Shown one piece after another: positions 1 through 8,229 of a stretch of 64,000 nucleotides of DNA. Each line of letters opens with the position of its first letter. Position 1 is the first letter of the stretch. The position numbers and the translations under genes are program-made. Origin of the DNA: Desertivibrio insolitus (lineage in GTDB: Bacteria; Actinomycetota; Actinomycetes; Actinomycetales; Microbacteriaceae); assembly GCF_017355965.1 (NCBI RefSeq), contig NZ_JAFIQW010000002.1, positions 207,170-271,169 on the forward strand, written 5' to 3'. The notes under the pieces are model-generated. The model did not search any database and was not told the DNA's origin. It was given only the letters and a program-made list of their open reading frames with translations.

Positions 1-2
1 TG

Positions 3-680
3 GTGGCCGCTGATGCTGGTACGTCGGTCACGGTGGAGGTGACCGGGTCGAAGGCCGGGTACGAGTCCGCGACCAAGGCGAGTGCGCCGGTCACTGCCCG
101 CGCGCTGCCAGCGTTCTCCGACATTCCTGAGCAGAATATGTTCTTCCGGGAAATCTCCTGGCTTGCAAGCGAGGGCATCTCCACCGGCTGGACCGAGTCG
201 GACGGCTCTCGTACGTATCGACCTCTCGAGACGGTCAAACGAGACGCGATGGCCGCGTTCCTGTACCGGCTTGCCGGCCGGCCGGACTTCACGCCCCCCA
301 GCGAGTCGCCGTTCTCGGATGTGCCGCGCACGAACATGTACTACAAGGAAATCGCCTGGCTTGCCGACCAAAGAATCTCTACGGGTTATGCGGAAGCGGA
401 TGGCCGGCGCACATTCCGTCCCCTTGATCCGGTGAATCGCGATGCGATGGCGGCCTTCATGTATCGATTCGACAAATCGCCAGCCTATGAGCCTCCGGCT
501 GCGGCCAGCTTCGCTGATGTACAAAGCAGTAATCAGTTTTACAAGGAGATCAGCTGGCTCGCCGCCAGAGGTGTTTCGACGGGCTGGCCGGAAGCCGATG
601 GATCGCGTACGTACCGGCCTCTGCAGCCCGTAGCGCGGGACGCTATGGCTGCGTTCATGTACAGGTTGATGAAGAACTAG
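3..680 (+). CDS. Surface protein with S-layer-like repeats, C-terminal part
   Basis: This is the 3' end of a gene that begins before the window. The visible part reads a short Ala/Thr-rich Ig-like tail (VEVTGSKAGYESATKAS) and then three repeats of about 60 residues, each with the pattern FSDV...N.F/YYKEI.WLA..GISTGW.E.DG.RTYRPL..V.RDAMAAFMYRL. Such repeats are common at the C-terminus of secreted actinobacterial cell-wall enzymes and resemble S-layer homology modules, so cell-surface attachment is likely. The protein ends right after the third repeat (LMKN). The catalytic part, if any, is outside the window, so the function of the whole cannot be stated. The following 230 bases hold no convincing gene. 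Confidence 0.85.
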   Translation: MAADAGTSVTVEVTGSKAGYESATKASAPVTARALPAFSDIPEQNMFFREISWLASEGISTGWTESDGSRTYRPLETVKRDAMAAFLYRLAGRPDFTPPSESPFSDVPRTNMYYKEIAWLADQRISTGYAEADGRRTFRPLDPVNRDAMAAFMYRFDKSPAYEPPAAASFADVQSSNQFYKEISWLAARGVSTGWPEADGSRTYRPLQPVARDAMAAFMYRLMKN

Positions 681-940
681 CCGTAGCGATCGGAAGAGAA
701 GTCAAGCCGCTCCCAGGGGGTAGTGGTCCGAGAATCTAGGGCGGTAGGTCAGTGCCCGTCCTTGGCAGCGGGCGTCACTAGGTGGATCAGTCATGAGGTC
801 GGCCGAACGAGGGTCATGCTCGATCCAGCGCGACCGCTTCGTTCGTCCAATTCCTCCGCGCAGCGAGGTGGCTCCGCATCTCGAGTGACGACTGATGCTG
901 TGAACTACGATCGATGGCCGAACAGCAGGGGGGCATCGCG

Positions 941-2389
941 ATGCGCATCGGGGTTTTGGCCGACATCGGTCAGGCGGTCTATCACGTCGGTGACGAAGCG
1001 ATCGGTCACGCGATCGCCCATGACATGCAGATTCGCGGTCACGAACCGGTGTTGTTCACGCGCGATCCTGCCCACACCAGGCTTTGGATGTCGGAGCGCT
1101 TCGCCACAGCTCCCTCGATGGCGTTTCCGTGGGATCCGGACGAGCGGCAGTCGCTGGTCGAGGACTTGCGCACCGCCCTCGCCGCCGGCGACGCGTACGG
1201 CTGGGGTATGCGGAACGGCTTCGCTGAGACCGTGCGGGCCATCCGCGAATTGGACGCCATGCACATCGGCGGCGGTGGGAACCTGAACTCTCAGTACGGG
1301 TGGCTGCTCAGCGAACGGATCGCGACAGCGTTGATTGCGCTTCATTTCGGAAAGCGCGTGACCCTCGGGGGGCAGACTCTGGGCCCCGCCCTCAACGAGA
1401 GAGACCGGGCCGACATCGCTCAGGTTCTTCCCCTGCTCAGCCACGTGTCGTTCCGGGACTACGCGTCCGTGCAGCTGGCGCGCGATCTGGCACCGGAGGT
1501 GGCTCCGTCGCTCTCCCTGGACGACGCCACCTACGTCGACCTGGCAGGAGACGGGTCCGATCCGGATCGCCGGCCCAAGTTGGTAGCGACGTTCTCCAGC
1601 GATCTCGAGGAGCGAGCGGGTCACCGGATCATTCCGGCCCTCGCCCAGTTCCTCATACGGCTTTCAAAGCATGCCAACGCGCCGGTCACATTCGTGCCGC
1701 ACATGGCGACCCCGGGTGAGGGCGACGGCGACGAGGAGGTGCACCGGAGGATTGCGGCAGAAATGACTGCCGGAACAGCCGAGCTGATGACGATCACGGA
1801 CGCGGTCACCTCCGCTCGAATCCTGTCGGATGCCGAGTTCGTCGTCACGTCACGCTTCCACCCTGCCGTCTTCGGGCTGCGCCACGGAGCCGCGGTGCTC
1901 GCGCTCGCCTCGACGGGCTACGCATACGCCCGGATGGAGGGCGTCATGCAGAACTGGGGCGTCGACGGATATGTGCTTCCGGCTCCCGCTCTCCTCAGTC
2001 ACGAGTCCGCAAGGTTGACCGACGCCATGACACGGGATCAAGCCGATTACCGGCGTCACTTGTCGGGGCTGAAGGAAACGGCATGGGCGCGATCACGGAA
2101 CGACCGTGATCGCTTGCTCGCTGCTGTCGACGGTCATTCGGGCACTTCCGAGCACCTCGAGAATGAGATTGTCGGGCACTCCGCCCCGCCGGAATTGCTC
2201 GAGGTTCGCGACGGCCACATGCCGTTCATGCGCCGCAGTGCACAGAGCGAGCAGGCCGAGGTCGATCGCGACTATTTCCGGTCGCTCGCGGCTGCTGCAG
2301 ACAGGGAGATCACGGCATACCGCTCGTCCAGGACGTATCGCTCGCTCAATCTCCTCCACCGTGGTCGGGGTCGACTCCTTGGGCGCTGA
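941..2389 (+). CDS. Polysaccharide pyruvyl transferase family protein
   Basis: About 482 residues. The N-terminus (IGVLADIGQAVYHVGDEAIG) and the glycine-rich GGGGNLNSQYGW, GGQTLGP and VTSRFHPAVFGL motifs match the polysaccharide pyruvyl transferase family (CsaB/WcaK type), which adds pyruvate ketals from phosphoenolpyruvate to sugars of cell-wall or exopolysaccharides. I start at the ATG at 941, which has AGGGGGG 7 nt upstream; an in-frame ATG at 914 would add nine residues but has no ribosome site. A C-terminal stretch after residue ~380 is charged and less conserved. It is followed 13 nt later by a glycosyltransferase, so the two probably form an operon for surface glycan decoration. Confidence 0.85.
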   Translation: MRIGVLADIGQAVYHVGDEAIGHAIAHDMQIRGHEPVLFTRDPAHTRLWMSERFATAPSMAFPWDPDERQSLVEDLRTALAAGDAYGWGMRNGFAETVRAIRELDAMHIGGGGNLNSQYGWLLSERIATALIALHFGKRVTLGGQTLGPALNERDRADIAQVLPLLSHVSFRDYASVQLARDLAPEVAPSLSLDDATYVDLAGDGSDPDRRPKLVATFSSDLEERAGHRIIPALAQFLIRLSKHANAPVTFVPHMATPGEGDGDEEVHRRIAAEMTAGTAELMTITDAVTSARILSDAEFVVTSRFHPAVFGLRHGAAVLALASTGYAYARMEGVMQNWGVDGYVLPAPALLSHESARLTDAMTRDQADYRRHLSGLKETAWARSRNDRDRLLAAVDGHSGTSEHLENEIVGHSAPPELLEVRDGHMPFMRRSAQSEQAEVDRDYFRSLAAAADREITAYRSSRTYRSLNLLHRGRGRLLGR

Positions 2390-2402
2390 GGAATCTGAGA
2401 CC

Positions 2403-3365
2403 GTGATCGCCATCATCATGAGGACCAAGGACCGCCCTCTTCTGCTCAAGCGCGCGCTCGCAGACGTTCTGGCGCAGACCTCCGACGACTGGGAGCTACA
2501 TCTCGTGAACGATGGAGGCGATCCGCACGCTCTGGGCCGCACTCTCGAGCCCTTCCGCGACGCGCTCGGCGAGCGGCTCCGAATCATCGAGAACCCCACG
2601 TCGATAGGGATGGAGGCGGCATCCAACGCCGCGATCCGCAACTCGCGCTCCCGCTACATCGTCGTTCACGACGACGATGACACTTGGCACCCACGTTTCC
2701 TCGAGCGCATGGTCGGTCACCTCGAGGATCATCCGGAGACCATGGGAGTCGTCGCGAGCACCATGCTTGTCTGGGAGCGCATCGACGGGAACTCGGTGGT
2801 CGAGTTCGAGCGCGAGCGATTCGGCGGCGGTGCGGTCGACCTCACCCTGGCGTCGGCTCTTCACTACAACCGGTTCGTGCCGATCTCGTTCGTGTACCGG
2901 CGCGCTGTGCACCAACAGATCGGGTACTTCCGCGAGGACCTTCCGGTCGTAGGCGACTACGAGTTCCACTTGAGATTCCTCTCCGCGCATCGCATCGACT
3001 TCGTGCCGGGAGAGCCGCTCGCGTTCTGGCATCAGCGTCCTGGACTCGGCGGCGTGATGGGCAACTCCGTGATCGTCGGACGGGATGACCACACACGTTT
3101 CGATGCGCTGCTTCGTGATGAGCATCTGAGGCGGTATGCGCAGGAGAACGGCGTCGGTCTGCCTCTTCATCTGACTAGCCTCATCGACCAGCGGACGCTC
3201 GATCTGCATCACCGCATCGACGAGGTGCTCCAGCGTCTCGACGCGGTCTCGCAGCGCCTGGATCACGTGACGGAGCTCGTTCCCCTGCACGGTCCCGGCG
3301 CTTACGTACGGCGCTTTCCCCGCAGCTTGCTCAATCGGCTCGTCAGGCTGTTTCGCAGGCGGTAG
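2403..3365 (+). CDS. GT2 family glycosyltransferase
   Basis: About 320 residues. The N-terminal VIAIIMRTKDRPLLLKRAL, the nucleotide-sugar region VNDGG and the metal-binding VHDDDDTWHP stretch identify a GT-A fold family 2 glycosyltransferase. No membrane segment is visible, so it is probably cytoplasmic or membrane-associated and transfers one sugar to a growing glycan. The C-terminal 70 residues form a likely coiled coil (LHHRIDEVLQRLDAVSQRLDHV) followed by a basic tail. I chose the GTG at 2403 because GAGGAA lies 8 nt upstream; the frame is open much further up, into the preceding gene. The acceptor is unknown. It sits just after the pyruvyl transferase and probably works on the same glycan. 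Confidence 0.83.
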   Translation: MIAIIMRTKDRPLLLKRALADVLAQTSDDWELHLVNDGGDPHALGRTLEPFRDALGERLRIIENPTSIGMEAASNAAIRNSRSRYIVVHDDDDTWHPRFLERMVGHLEDHPETMGVVASTMLVWERIDGNSVVEFERERFGGGAVDLTLASALHYNRFVPISFVYRRAVHQQIGYFREDLPVVGDYEFHLRFLSAHRIDFVPGEPLAFWHQRPGLGGVMGNSVIVGRDDHTRFDALLRDEHLRRYAQENGVGLPLHLTSLIDQRTLDLHHRIDEVLQRLDAVSQRLDHVTELVPLHGPGAYVRRFPRSLLNRLVRLFRRR

Positions 3366-3419
3366 GCGAGGCGCTCTGAGGTCGCTGACCGAGATCGCAG
3401 GCTCGGAGTTGTAAGCGTC

Positions 3420-3435
3420 TAGAACGTATGTTCGA
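3420..3435 (+). promoter_or_regulatory. SOS box (LexA operator)
   Basis: TAGAAC-GTAT-GTTCGA differs by one base from the actinobacterial LexA consensus TCGAAC-N4-GTTCGA. It ends 8 bp before the ATG of the radical SAM gene, where bound LexA would block its promoter or early transcription. Confidence 0.75.
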
Positions 3436-3443
3436 ATAGCGTA

Positions 3444-4475
3444 ATGAGATGGAGTGGGCAGGCTGTCGCCGCCGAGCAGGCAGGCGCCCTGCCGGGTCTG
3501 GTCAAGCTCTCCAACCTGGTGCGCTCGGTGCAGACTCCCGAGTTCGCCGGCATCACGTTCCACGAAGTGCTCGCGAAGAGTGCGATCAATCGTGTCCCCG
3601 GCGCGGTGAAGGCGCTGCCGTTCGGGCACACGATCAACCCGTATCGGGGCTGCAGCCACGCGTGCGCCTACTGTTTCGCCCGGCCGACCCACGAGTTCCT
3701 CGAACTCGACGCCGGTCGCGACTTCGACAGTCAGATCATCGTGAAGATCAACGTCGCAGAGGTGCTTCGCAAAGAGTTGCGCCGGCCGTCGTGGGAGCGG
3801 GTGCCGATCGCGCTGGGCACGAACACCGATCCGTATCAGCGGGCTGAGGGTCGGTACCGGCTCATGCCCGGCATCATCGAAGCCCTGGCCGAGAGCGGCA
3901 CCCCTTTCAGCATCCTCACCAAGGGAACGCTTCTGAAGCGGGACCTTCCGAGCCTCGTGCGTGCCCGAGAGCGAGTGCCGATCGAGCTGGCCATGTCGAT
4001 CGCGGTCTACGACGACGACTTGCAGCAGTCGGTCGAGCCCGGCACCCCGACGACGAAAGCGCGGCTCGCCACTGTGCGAGCGGCGCAGGAGGCCGGCTTC
4101 GAGGTGACCGTCTTCCTGATGCCGATCCTGCCGTGGCTCACCGACTCCGTCGCCCACCTCGACAGGGCGTTCGGGATGATCGCCGAGACGGGCGCGACCC
4201 GCGTCCTGCACAACGCCCTCTACCTGAAGCCGGGCGTCAAGGAGTGGTTCCTGCTGTGGTTGGAGCGCGAACATCCGCAGCTCGTGCCGAAGTATCGCGA
4301 GCTGTATGCGCGTGGCGCCTACGCGCCGAAGGACTACCGTGCTTGGCTCAGGGCGCGCATTCAGCCTCTGCTGAGAAAGCACGGACTCCAGCTCGGCCGC
4401 GAGGACCCGGTGACCGGGGGAGTGGCGATGCGCGAGGCGGCTGCTCCGCCGCAGCCCCAGCCCACGCTCTTCTGA
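3444..4475 (+). CDS. Radical SAM protein, Rv2578c family
   Basis: 343 residues. The 4Fe-4S motif C-x3-C-x2-C is seen as GCSHACAYCFAR near residue 70, inside a GHTINPYRGCSH context typical of the Rv2578c/spore-photolyase-like radical SAM group; ALGTNTDPYQRAEG and LTKGTLLKRDL are further family motifs. The reaction is not known. The start MRWSGQ agrees with family members. A near-perfect LexA box sits just upstream, which fits a DNA-damage role; I recall the mycobacterial homologue being listed in the SOS regulon but cannot check that here. The C-terminus ends in a proline/glutamine-rich tail. No partner gene is adjacent, so it is probably monocistronic. Confidence 0.88.
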   Translation: MRWSGQAVAAEQAGALPGLVKLSNLVRSVQTPEFAGITFHEVLAKSAINRVPGAVKALPFGHTINPYRGCSHACAYCFARPTHEFLELDAGRDFDSQIIVKINVAEVLRKELRRPSWERVPIALGTNTDPYQRAEGRYRLMPGIIEALAESGTPFSILTKGTLLKRDLPSLVRARERVPIELAMSIAVYDDDLQQSVEPGTPTTKARLATVRAAQEAGFEVTVFLMPILPWLTDSVAHLDRAFGMIAETGATRVLHNALYLKPGVKEWFLLWLEREHPQLVPKYRELYARGAYAPKDYRAWLRARIQPLLRKHGLQLGREDPVTGGVAMREAAAPPQPQPTLF

Positions 4476-4529
4476 GGGGGACAAGAGCGACGCAAACGAC
4501 TGCGCCCTCGTGCGGGTCGCCCGACATCG

Positions 4530-4549
4530 TGCGGTTTCTCTTGCGGTTT
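4530..4549 (+). promoter_or_regulatory. Tandem TGCGGTTT repeats upstream of the response regulator
   Basis: TGCGGTTT occurs at 4530 and 4542, exactly 12 bp apart. On the other strand these read as CCGCA boxes like those in front of the 46-59 kb polysaccharide promoters. They lie about 150 bp before the regulator start and are a candidate autoregulatory site. Confidence 0.45.
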
Positions 4550-4697
4550 CCCCCTCGTTTTCGGGGTACAGCCCGACTCGCATCGGTGTAATACTCGACA
4601 GATCGAGCAGGCGGAGGCGCGGTTGGGCGCACCTCCCGGGAAGCCCGACGGCGCGGGCATCCGGCTCACGCTGAAGCCCGACAGCAAAGGTTCCCTC

Positions 4698-5381
4698 ATG
4701 ACTGGCACTAACCCGAAGAGTGTCGCTCCGAGCGGTCGCCTCACCCCGATCCGCCTGGCGGTGCTGGATGACCACGAGGTGCTTCTCGACGCGCTGAGCA
4801 GCTGGATCGCAGCGAACGCGCCCGACTTCGAACTCGTGCTCAGCGCGAGCTCGTGGATCGAGCTCGTGCACAGTCCGAAGTTCCCGACGGACCTCGTGTT
4901 CATCGACTTCCAGCTGAAGGAGCCCGTCTCCATCGAGGCGCGCGTCCGCACCTGCCGCGCGGCCGGCGCGAAGGTGCTCGTGCTCAGCGGGCTCGACACC
5001 CCTGAAGCCCGCACCCGTGCCCTCGAGGCCGGCGCCTCGGCGTTCCTGCCGAAGACGATGTCGATGCGGGATGTCATGGCCGCGGCGCGCAACGTGATGG
5101 GCGTCGAGCCTGCGCCGGGCGAGCCCCGGGACTGGCGCCCGCTGCCCATCGGAGCCACTCTGCCGACCCGGCCGAAGCTGAGCCCCGGCGAACTCGACGC
5201 GCTGAAGCACTACGTCTCGGGGCTCTCGACTAACGAGGTCGCCCAGCGGATGGGTGTGCAGTACGAGACGGCGAAGACGTATCTTCGTCGGGTGCGAGAG
5301 AAGTACGCGAAGGTCGATCGACCCGCGAGCAAGAAGGCCGACCTCATCCGCCGCGCGGCGGAGGACGGCTACCTGCAGTAG
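4698..5381 (+). CDS. Orphan response regulator, LuxR/NarL type
   Basis: 227 residues. A receiver domain occupies about residues 18-140 with the acidic pair Asp24-Asp25, a phospho-acceptor at Asp70 (FIDF) and a conserved Lys near 120 (LPK). A LuxR-type helix-turn-helix follows (LSPGELDALKHYVSGLSTNEVAQRMGV...AKTYLRRV). No histidine kinase is nearby. The ATG at 4698 is preferred because AAAGG lies 7 nt upstream; the frame is open 25 codons further. A small hairpin (CACT / AGTG, loop AACCCGAAG) lies inside codons 3-9 and matches the loop repeated in the polysaccharide leaders, and tandem TGCGGTTT repeats lie upstream. Both suggest, but do not prove, that this protein belongs to the polysaccharide regulon. 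Its stop overlaps the next start by one base. Confidence 0.85.
   Translation: MTGTNPKSVAPSGRLTPIRLAVLDDHEVLLDALSSWIAANAPDFELVLSASSWIELVHSPKFPTDLVFIDFQLKEPVSIEARVRTCRAAGAKVLVLSGLDTPEARTRALEAGASAFLPKTMSMRDVMAAARNVMGVEPAPGEPRDWRPLPIGATLPTRPKLSPGELDALKHYVSGLSTNEVAQRMGVQYETAKTYLRRVREKYAKVDRPASKKADLIRRAAEDGYLQ
4706..4722 (+). other. Start-proximal hairpin with ACCCGAA loop
   Basis: CACT (4706-4709) pairs with AGTG (4719-4722) around the loop AACCCGAAG, within codons 3-9 of the response regulator. The stem is short, and the case rests on sharing the loop with the hairpins at 46-59 kb. Confidence 0.4.
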
Positions 5382-6013
5382 TGGCGAAGCTGTACTTCCG
5401 CTACGGCGCGATGAACAGCGGGAAGTCGACGGCCCTGCTGCAGGCGGCCTTCAACTACGAGGAGCGCGGTCAGATGGTGCTGCTCGCCAAGCCGCTCGTC
5501 GATACGAAAGGCGACCGCCTCATCGTGTCCCGCCTAGGCGTGACGCGCGAAGTGGACTTCACGATCGGCCCGAACGACGACGTCTACGGCGAATTCCAGC
5601 GTCACCGGGTGAGGGTGCAGGAGGCGACGGGACACGGCGTGGCCTGTCTGCTCGTCGATGAGGCGCAGTTCCTCTCGGGAGACCAGGTCGACGACCTGCT
5701 TCGCATCGCGATTCTCGACAGCATCCCGGTGATGGCCTATGGCATCCGCACCGACTTTCAGACTGTCGCGTTCCCCGGCAGCCGTCGCCTGCTCGAGATC
5801 GCGCACTCCCTCGAAGAGCTCAAGACCATCTGCCGGTGTGGGCGCAAAGCCGTGTTCAACGCTCGACGGATCGGCGAGGCTTTCGTCTTCGCCGGCGACC
5901 AGGTCGCGATCGACGGCGAGAACGTCACCTACGAGTCCCTGTGCGGAGCCTGCTATCTCGACGAGTCCAAGGGCGTTCTGGCGAGCGACCGTCGTCGCGT
6001 TTCGATTTCGTAA
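5381..6013 (+). CDS. tdk: Thymidine kinase, type II
   Basis: 210 residues. It has the P-loop GAMNSGKST near residues 9-17, the LLVDEAQF Walker B/DEAQ segment, and four zinc-ligand cysteines in two pairs (CRCG and CGAC), as in type II (TmTK/human TK1 like) thymidine kinases. It phosphorylates thymidine to dTMP in the salvage pathway, in the cytoplasm. The GTG start overlaps the stop of the response regulator by one base (TAGTG), so the two are translationally coupled. The pairing is odd in functional terms and may only reflect shared transcription. Confidence 0.92.
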   Translation: MAKLYFRYGAMNSGKSTALLQAAFNYEERGQMVLLAKPLVDTKGDRLIVSRLGVTREVDFTIGPNDDVYGEFQRHRVRVQEATGHGVACLLVDEAQFLSGDQVDDLLRIAILDSIPVMAYGIRTDFQTVAFPGSRRLLEIAHSLEELKTICRCGRKAVFNARRIGEAFVFAGDQVAIDGENVTYESLCGACYLDESKGVLASDRRRVSIS

Positions 6014-6046
6014 ATCGACCACCCTGGCGAATGTCGTCCGGTTAGG

Positions 6047-7576
6047 ATGACCCCACCGCTTCCCAGGAGCTTCTCCGCGCCTCGGATCGGTTCATGGGGA
6101 GAGGACCGGCTCATAGAACTCGCAGACATCCTGAGGATCGCGCGTCAGTACTGGCTTACGCTGCTGGCGACCACGCTGATCGGCGGACTCGCCGCCTTCG
6201 CTTGGACCCTGATTCAGGACCCCGTGTACACCGCCAATTCGAGCGGGTTGGTGACCGCTAGCAGCGATACCACCGAGAACGCGTCGCTCGCGGTCCAGGC
6301 GGACCAGCTCGCCAAGTCGCGCGCTCAGTCCTACGTGACTCTCGCGCAATCCCGCACCGTCGCCGAGCGTGTCATCGAGCAGCTCGGCCTCGAGGACAGC
6401 CCTTCGGCGCTCACTTCGCGCATCTCCGCCTCGGTACCGCTCAACACCTCGGTCATGCAGGTCACCGCCGAGGGGAGCACGCCGGAGGAAGCCCAGCAGC
6501 TCGCTGACGCTTGGATCAACTCGCTCGCTGCCGAGATCTCCACCATCGAGGTGGCCACAGTGGTGGATGAGACGACAGGTGAGGAGACCACGTCGACGGT
6601 CACCGTTCAGTTGGTCGTCTACGAGCCCGCGGTCCTGCCCACCGTTCCGTCGTCGCCGAACACCCGTGTCATCGTGCCCCTCGGGCTGGCGCTCGGGCTT
6701 GCCGCCGGACTCGCCTACGCCTTCCTCCGGCAGACGCTCGACAAGCGGATCCGGTCGGTCGACGTGATCGAGCGCAACTTCGACGTTCCAGTTCTGGGCA
6801 CGATTCCCGTCGACCCGAACTTCACTCATGAGGACCGTCTCGCGGCGAGCGCCTTCAAGCGGTCGCACACCGGCGGCCATTCTGGTGCCGAGGACCAGGC
6901 CGTGTCCGAGGCGCTGCGTCAGCTGCGAACGAACCTGCAGTTCACCAACGTGGACAACCCGATGAAGGTGCTCGTCGTCTCGAGTCCGCTTCCCGGCGAC
7001 GGCAAGTCGACCATCACCTCGAACCTCGCCATCGCCCTGGCCGCCGCGGGTCAGCGCGTCGTCGTGATCGACGGCGACCTGCGCCGCCCGATGCTCGCCA
7101 CCGCGTTCCACCTCGTCGAGGGCGCGGGCCTCAGCGATGTGCTCATCGGCCGAGCCGAGCTCGCCGACGTGCTCCAGCCCTGGGGCGACACGGGCAATCT
7201 CTACCTGCTCCCCGCGGGCTCCATTCCGCCGAACCCGAGCGAGCTGCTTTCGTCGCACGCGATGCAGATGCTGGTCAAGGAGCTCTCGCGCAGCGCTCTC
7301 GTGCTGATCGACGCTCCGCCGCTGCTGCCGGTGACGGATGCCGCCATCCTCACCGCCCGCTGCGACGGTGCCATCGTCGTGATATCGGCTGGCAAGACGC
7401 GCACGGACGAGCTGGAGAAGGCGCTCGGCAACCTGCAGCGCGCAAGCGGACACGCGATCGGTATCGTGCTCAACCGCGTTCCGCGCAAGGGCTCGAACGC
7501 CACTCAGTACGGCTACTACGAGTCGAACTACACCTCGAAGAAGACCGACGAGCTCTTCGTGCCGGCGGACTGGTGA
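6047..7576 (+). CDS. Polysaccharide chain-length regulator / tyrosine autokinase
   Basis: About 509 residues. A Wzz-type domain with two membrane helices (near residues 35-55 and 210-230) is fused to a BY-kinase: Walker A SSPLPGDGKST near 313, Walker A' VVVIDGDLRRP, Walker B VLIDAPPLLP, and a C-terminal tyrosine cluster (YGYYESNYTSKK). Such kinases control export and length of exopolysaccharide. The only ATG is at 6047, with no ribosome site and overlapping a TAGGAT hexamer. An alternative is a non-standard ATA at 6113, 7 nt after GGGGAGAGGA, giving MELADILRIARQYW, which fits the usual N-terminus better. The stop overlaps the phosphatase start (GTGA). Confidence 0.9.
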   Translation: MTPPLPRSFSAPRIGSWGEDRLIELADILRIARQYWLTLLATTLIGGLAAFAWTLIQDPVYTANSSGLVTASSDTTENASLAVQADQLAKSRAQSYVTLAQSRTVAERVIEQLGLEDSPSALTSRISASVPLNTSVMQVTAEGSTPEEAQQLADAWINSLAAEISTIEVATVVDETTGEETTSTVTVQLVVYEPAVLPTVPSSPNTRVIVPLGLALGLAAGLAYAFLRQTLDKRIRSVDVIERNFDVPVLGTIPVDPNFTHEDRLAASAFKRSHTGGHSGAEDQAVSEALRQLRTNLQFTNVDNPMKVLVVSSPLPGDGKSTITSNLAIALAAAGQRVVVIDGDLRRPMLATAFHLVEGAGLSDVLIGRAELADVLQPWGDTGNLYLLPAGSIPPNPSELLSSHAMQMLVKELSRSALVLIDAPPLLPVTDAAILTARCDGAIVVISAGKTRTDELEKALGNLQRASGHAIGIVLNRVPRKGSNATQYGYYESNYTSKKTDELFVPADW

Positions 7577-8166
7577 CCACTCCTGCTCCACGCCGCGAGG
7601 CGTTCCGGTTGTTGTTCGTCTGCACCGGCAACATCTGTCGGTCGCCGCTCGCAGAGCAGCTCCTGCGTCGCGATCTCGGCGGGCATCCGGATGTCATCGT
7701 CGCCAGCGCGGGCCTGCGCGCCATGTCCGGCTCGCCCATGGATGCACACCCCACGGAGATCTCGCGCCGGCTCGGCGGAGACCCGACGGGTGCGGTGGGT
7801 AAGCAGTTGCACGACCGATTCGTGGACGGGGCCGACCTCATCCTCGTGATGACGGTCGCTCAGCTCGGCGAACTCACGCGCGACTACCCGCGCGCGACGC
7901 GCAAGGCCTTCACCCTGCTCCAATTCGCGGAACTCGTCGAGACGCTCGCCCCGTTGCCTCCGGTCGCGCAGACGGTGCCCGAGCAGCTCCGCGAGCTGGT
8001 GTCTCTCGCGTCGCAGTCGCGTTTCCGGGTGAGCTCGGCGAATCCCGATATCGCCGACCCTTACAAGCAGAGTGCGCAGTTGCACGAGGACGTCGGCGCG
8101 ACCATCGATCGCGCCGTGCGCACCGTCTCCGCCCGGCTCCGGGCTGAGATCTCAGCGGTCGCCTGA
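7573..8166 (+). CDS. Low-molecular-weight protein-tyrosine phosphatase
   Basis: 197 residues. The P-loop C-x5-R-S is CTGNICRS with Cys17 and Arg23, and the general-acid Asp-Pro is in NPDIADPYKQ near the C-terminus. It would dephosphorylate the tyrosine cluster of the adjacent autokinase, as Wzb/PtpA-type enzymes do, to cycle polysaccharide assembly. The GTG start lies within a 4-nt overlap with the kinase, so both are made together. It is somewhat longer than the typical 150 residues; the extra length lies between the P-loop and the DP motif (a Leu/Pro-rich insertion, QFAELVETLAPLPP). Confidence 0.9.
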   Translation: MTTPAPRREAFRLLFVCTGNICRSPLAEQLLRRDLGGHPDVIVASAGLRAMSGSPMDAHPTEISRRLGGDPTGAVGKQLHDRFVDGADLILVMTVAQLGELTRDYPRATRKAFTLLQFAELVETLAPLPPVAQTVPEQLRELVSLASQSRFRVSSANPDIADPYKQSAQLHEDVGATIDRAVRTVSARLRAEISAVA

Positions 8167-8217
8167 TCGCGTGCGAAGAAGGTTTCGGCGCGTCGCCACG
8201 CAACGCTCGAACTCCGC

Positions 8218-8223
8218 TAGGTT
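8218..8223 (+). promoter_or_regulatory. Leaderless-type -10 hexamer TAGGTT
   Basis: TAGGTT is followed by exactly six bases and then the GTG at 8230, the spacing of a leaderless actinobacterial transcript. Confidence 0.5.
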
Positions 8224-8229
8224 GACTGC

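Noticed and set aside
2496-5210. 904-codon open frame on the minus strand
   Set aside because: It runs antisense to three convincing plus-strand genes, and its Arg/His/Gly-rich composition is that of a high-GC shadow.
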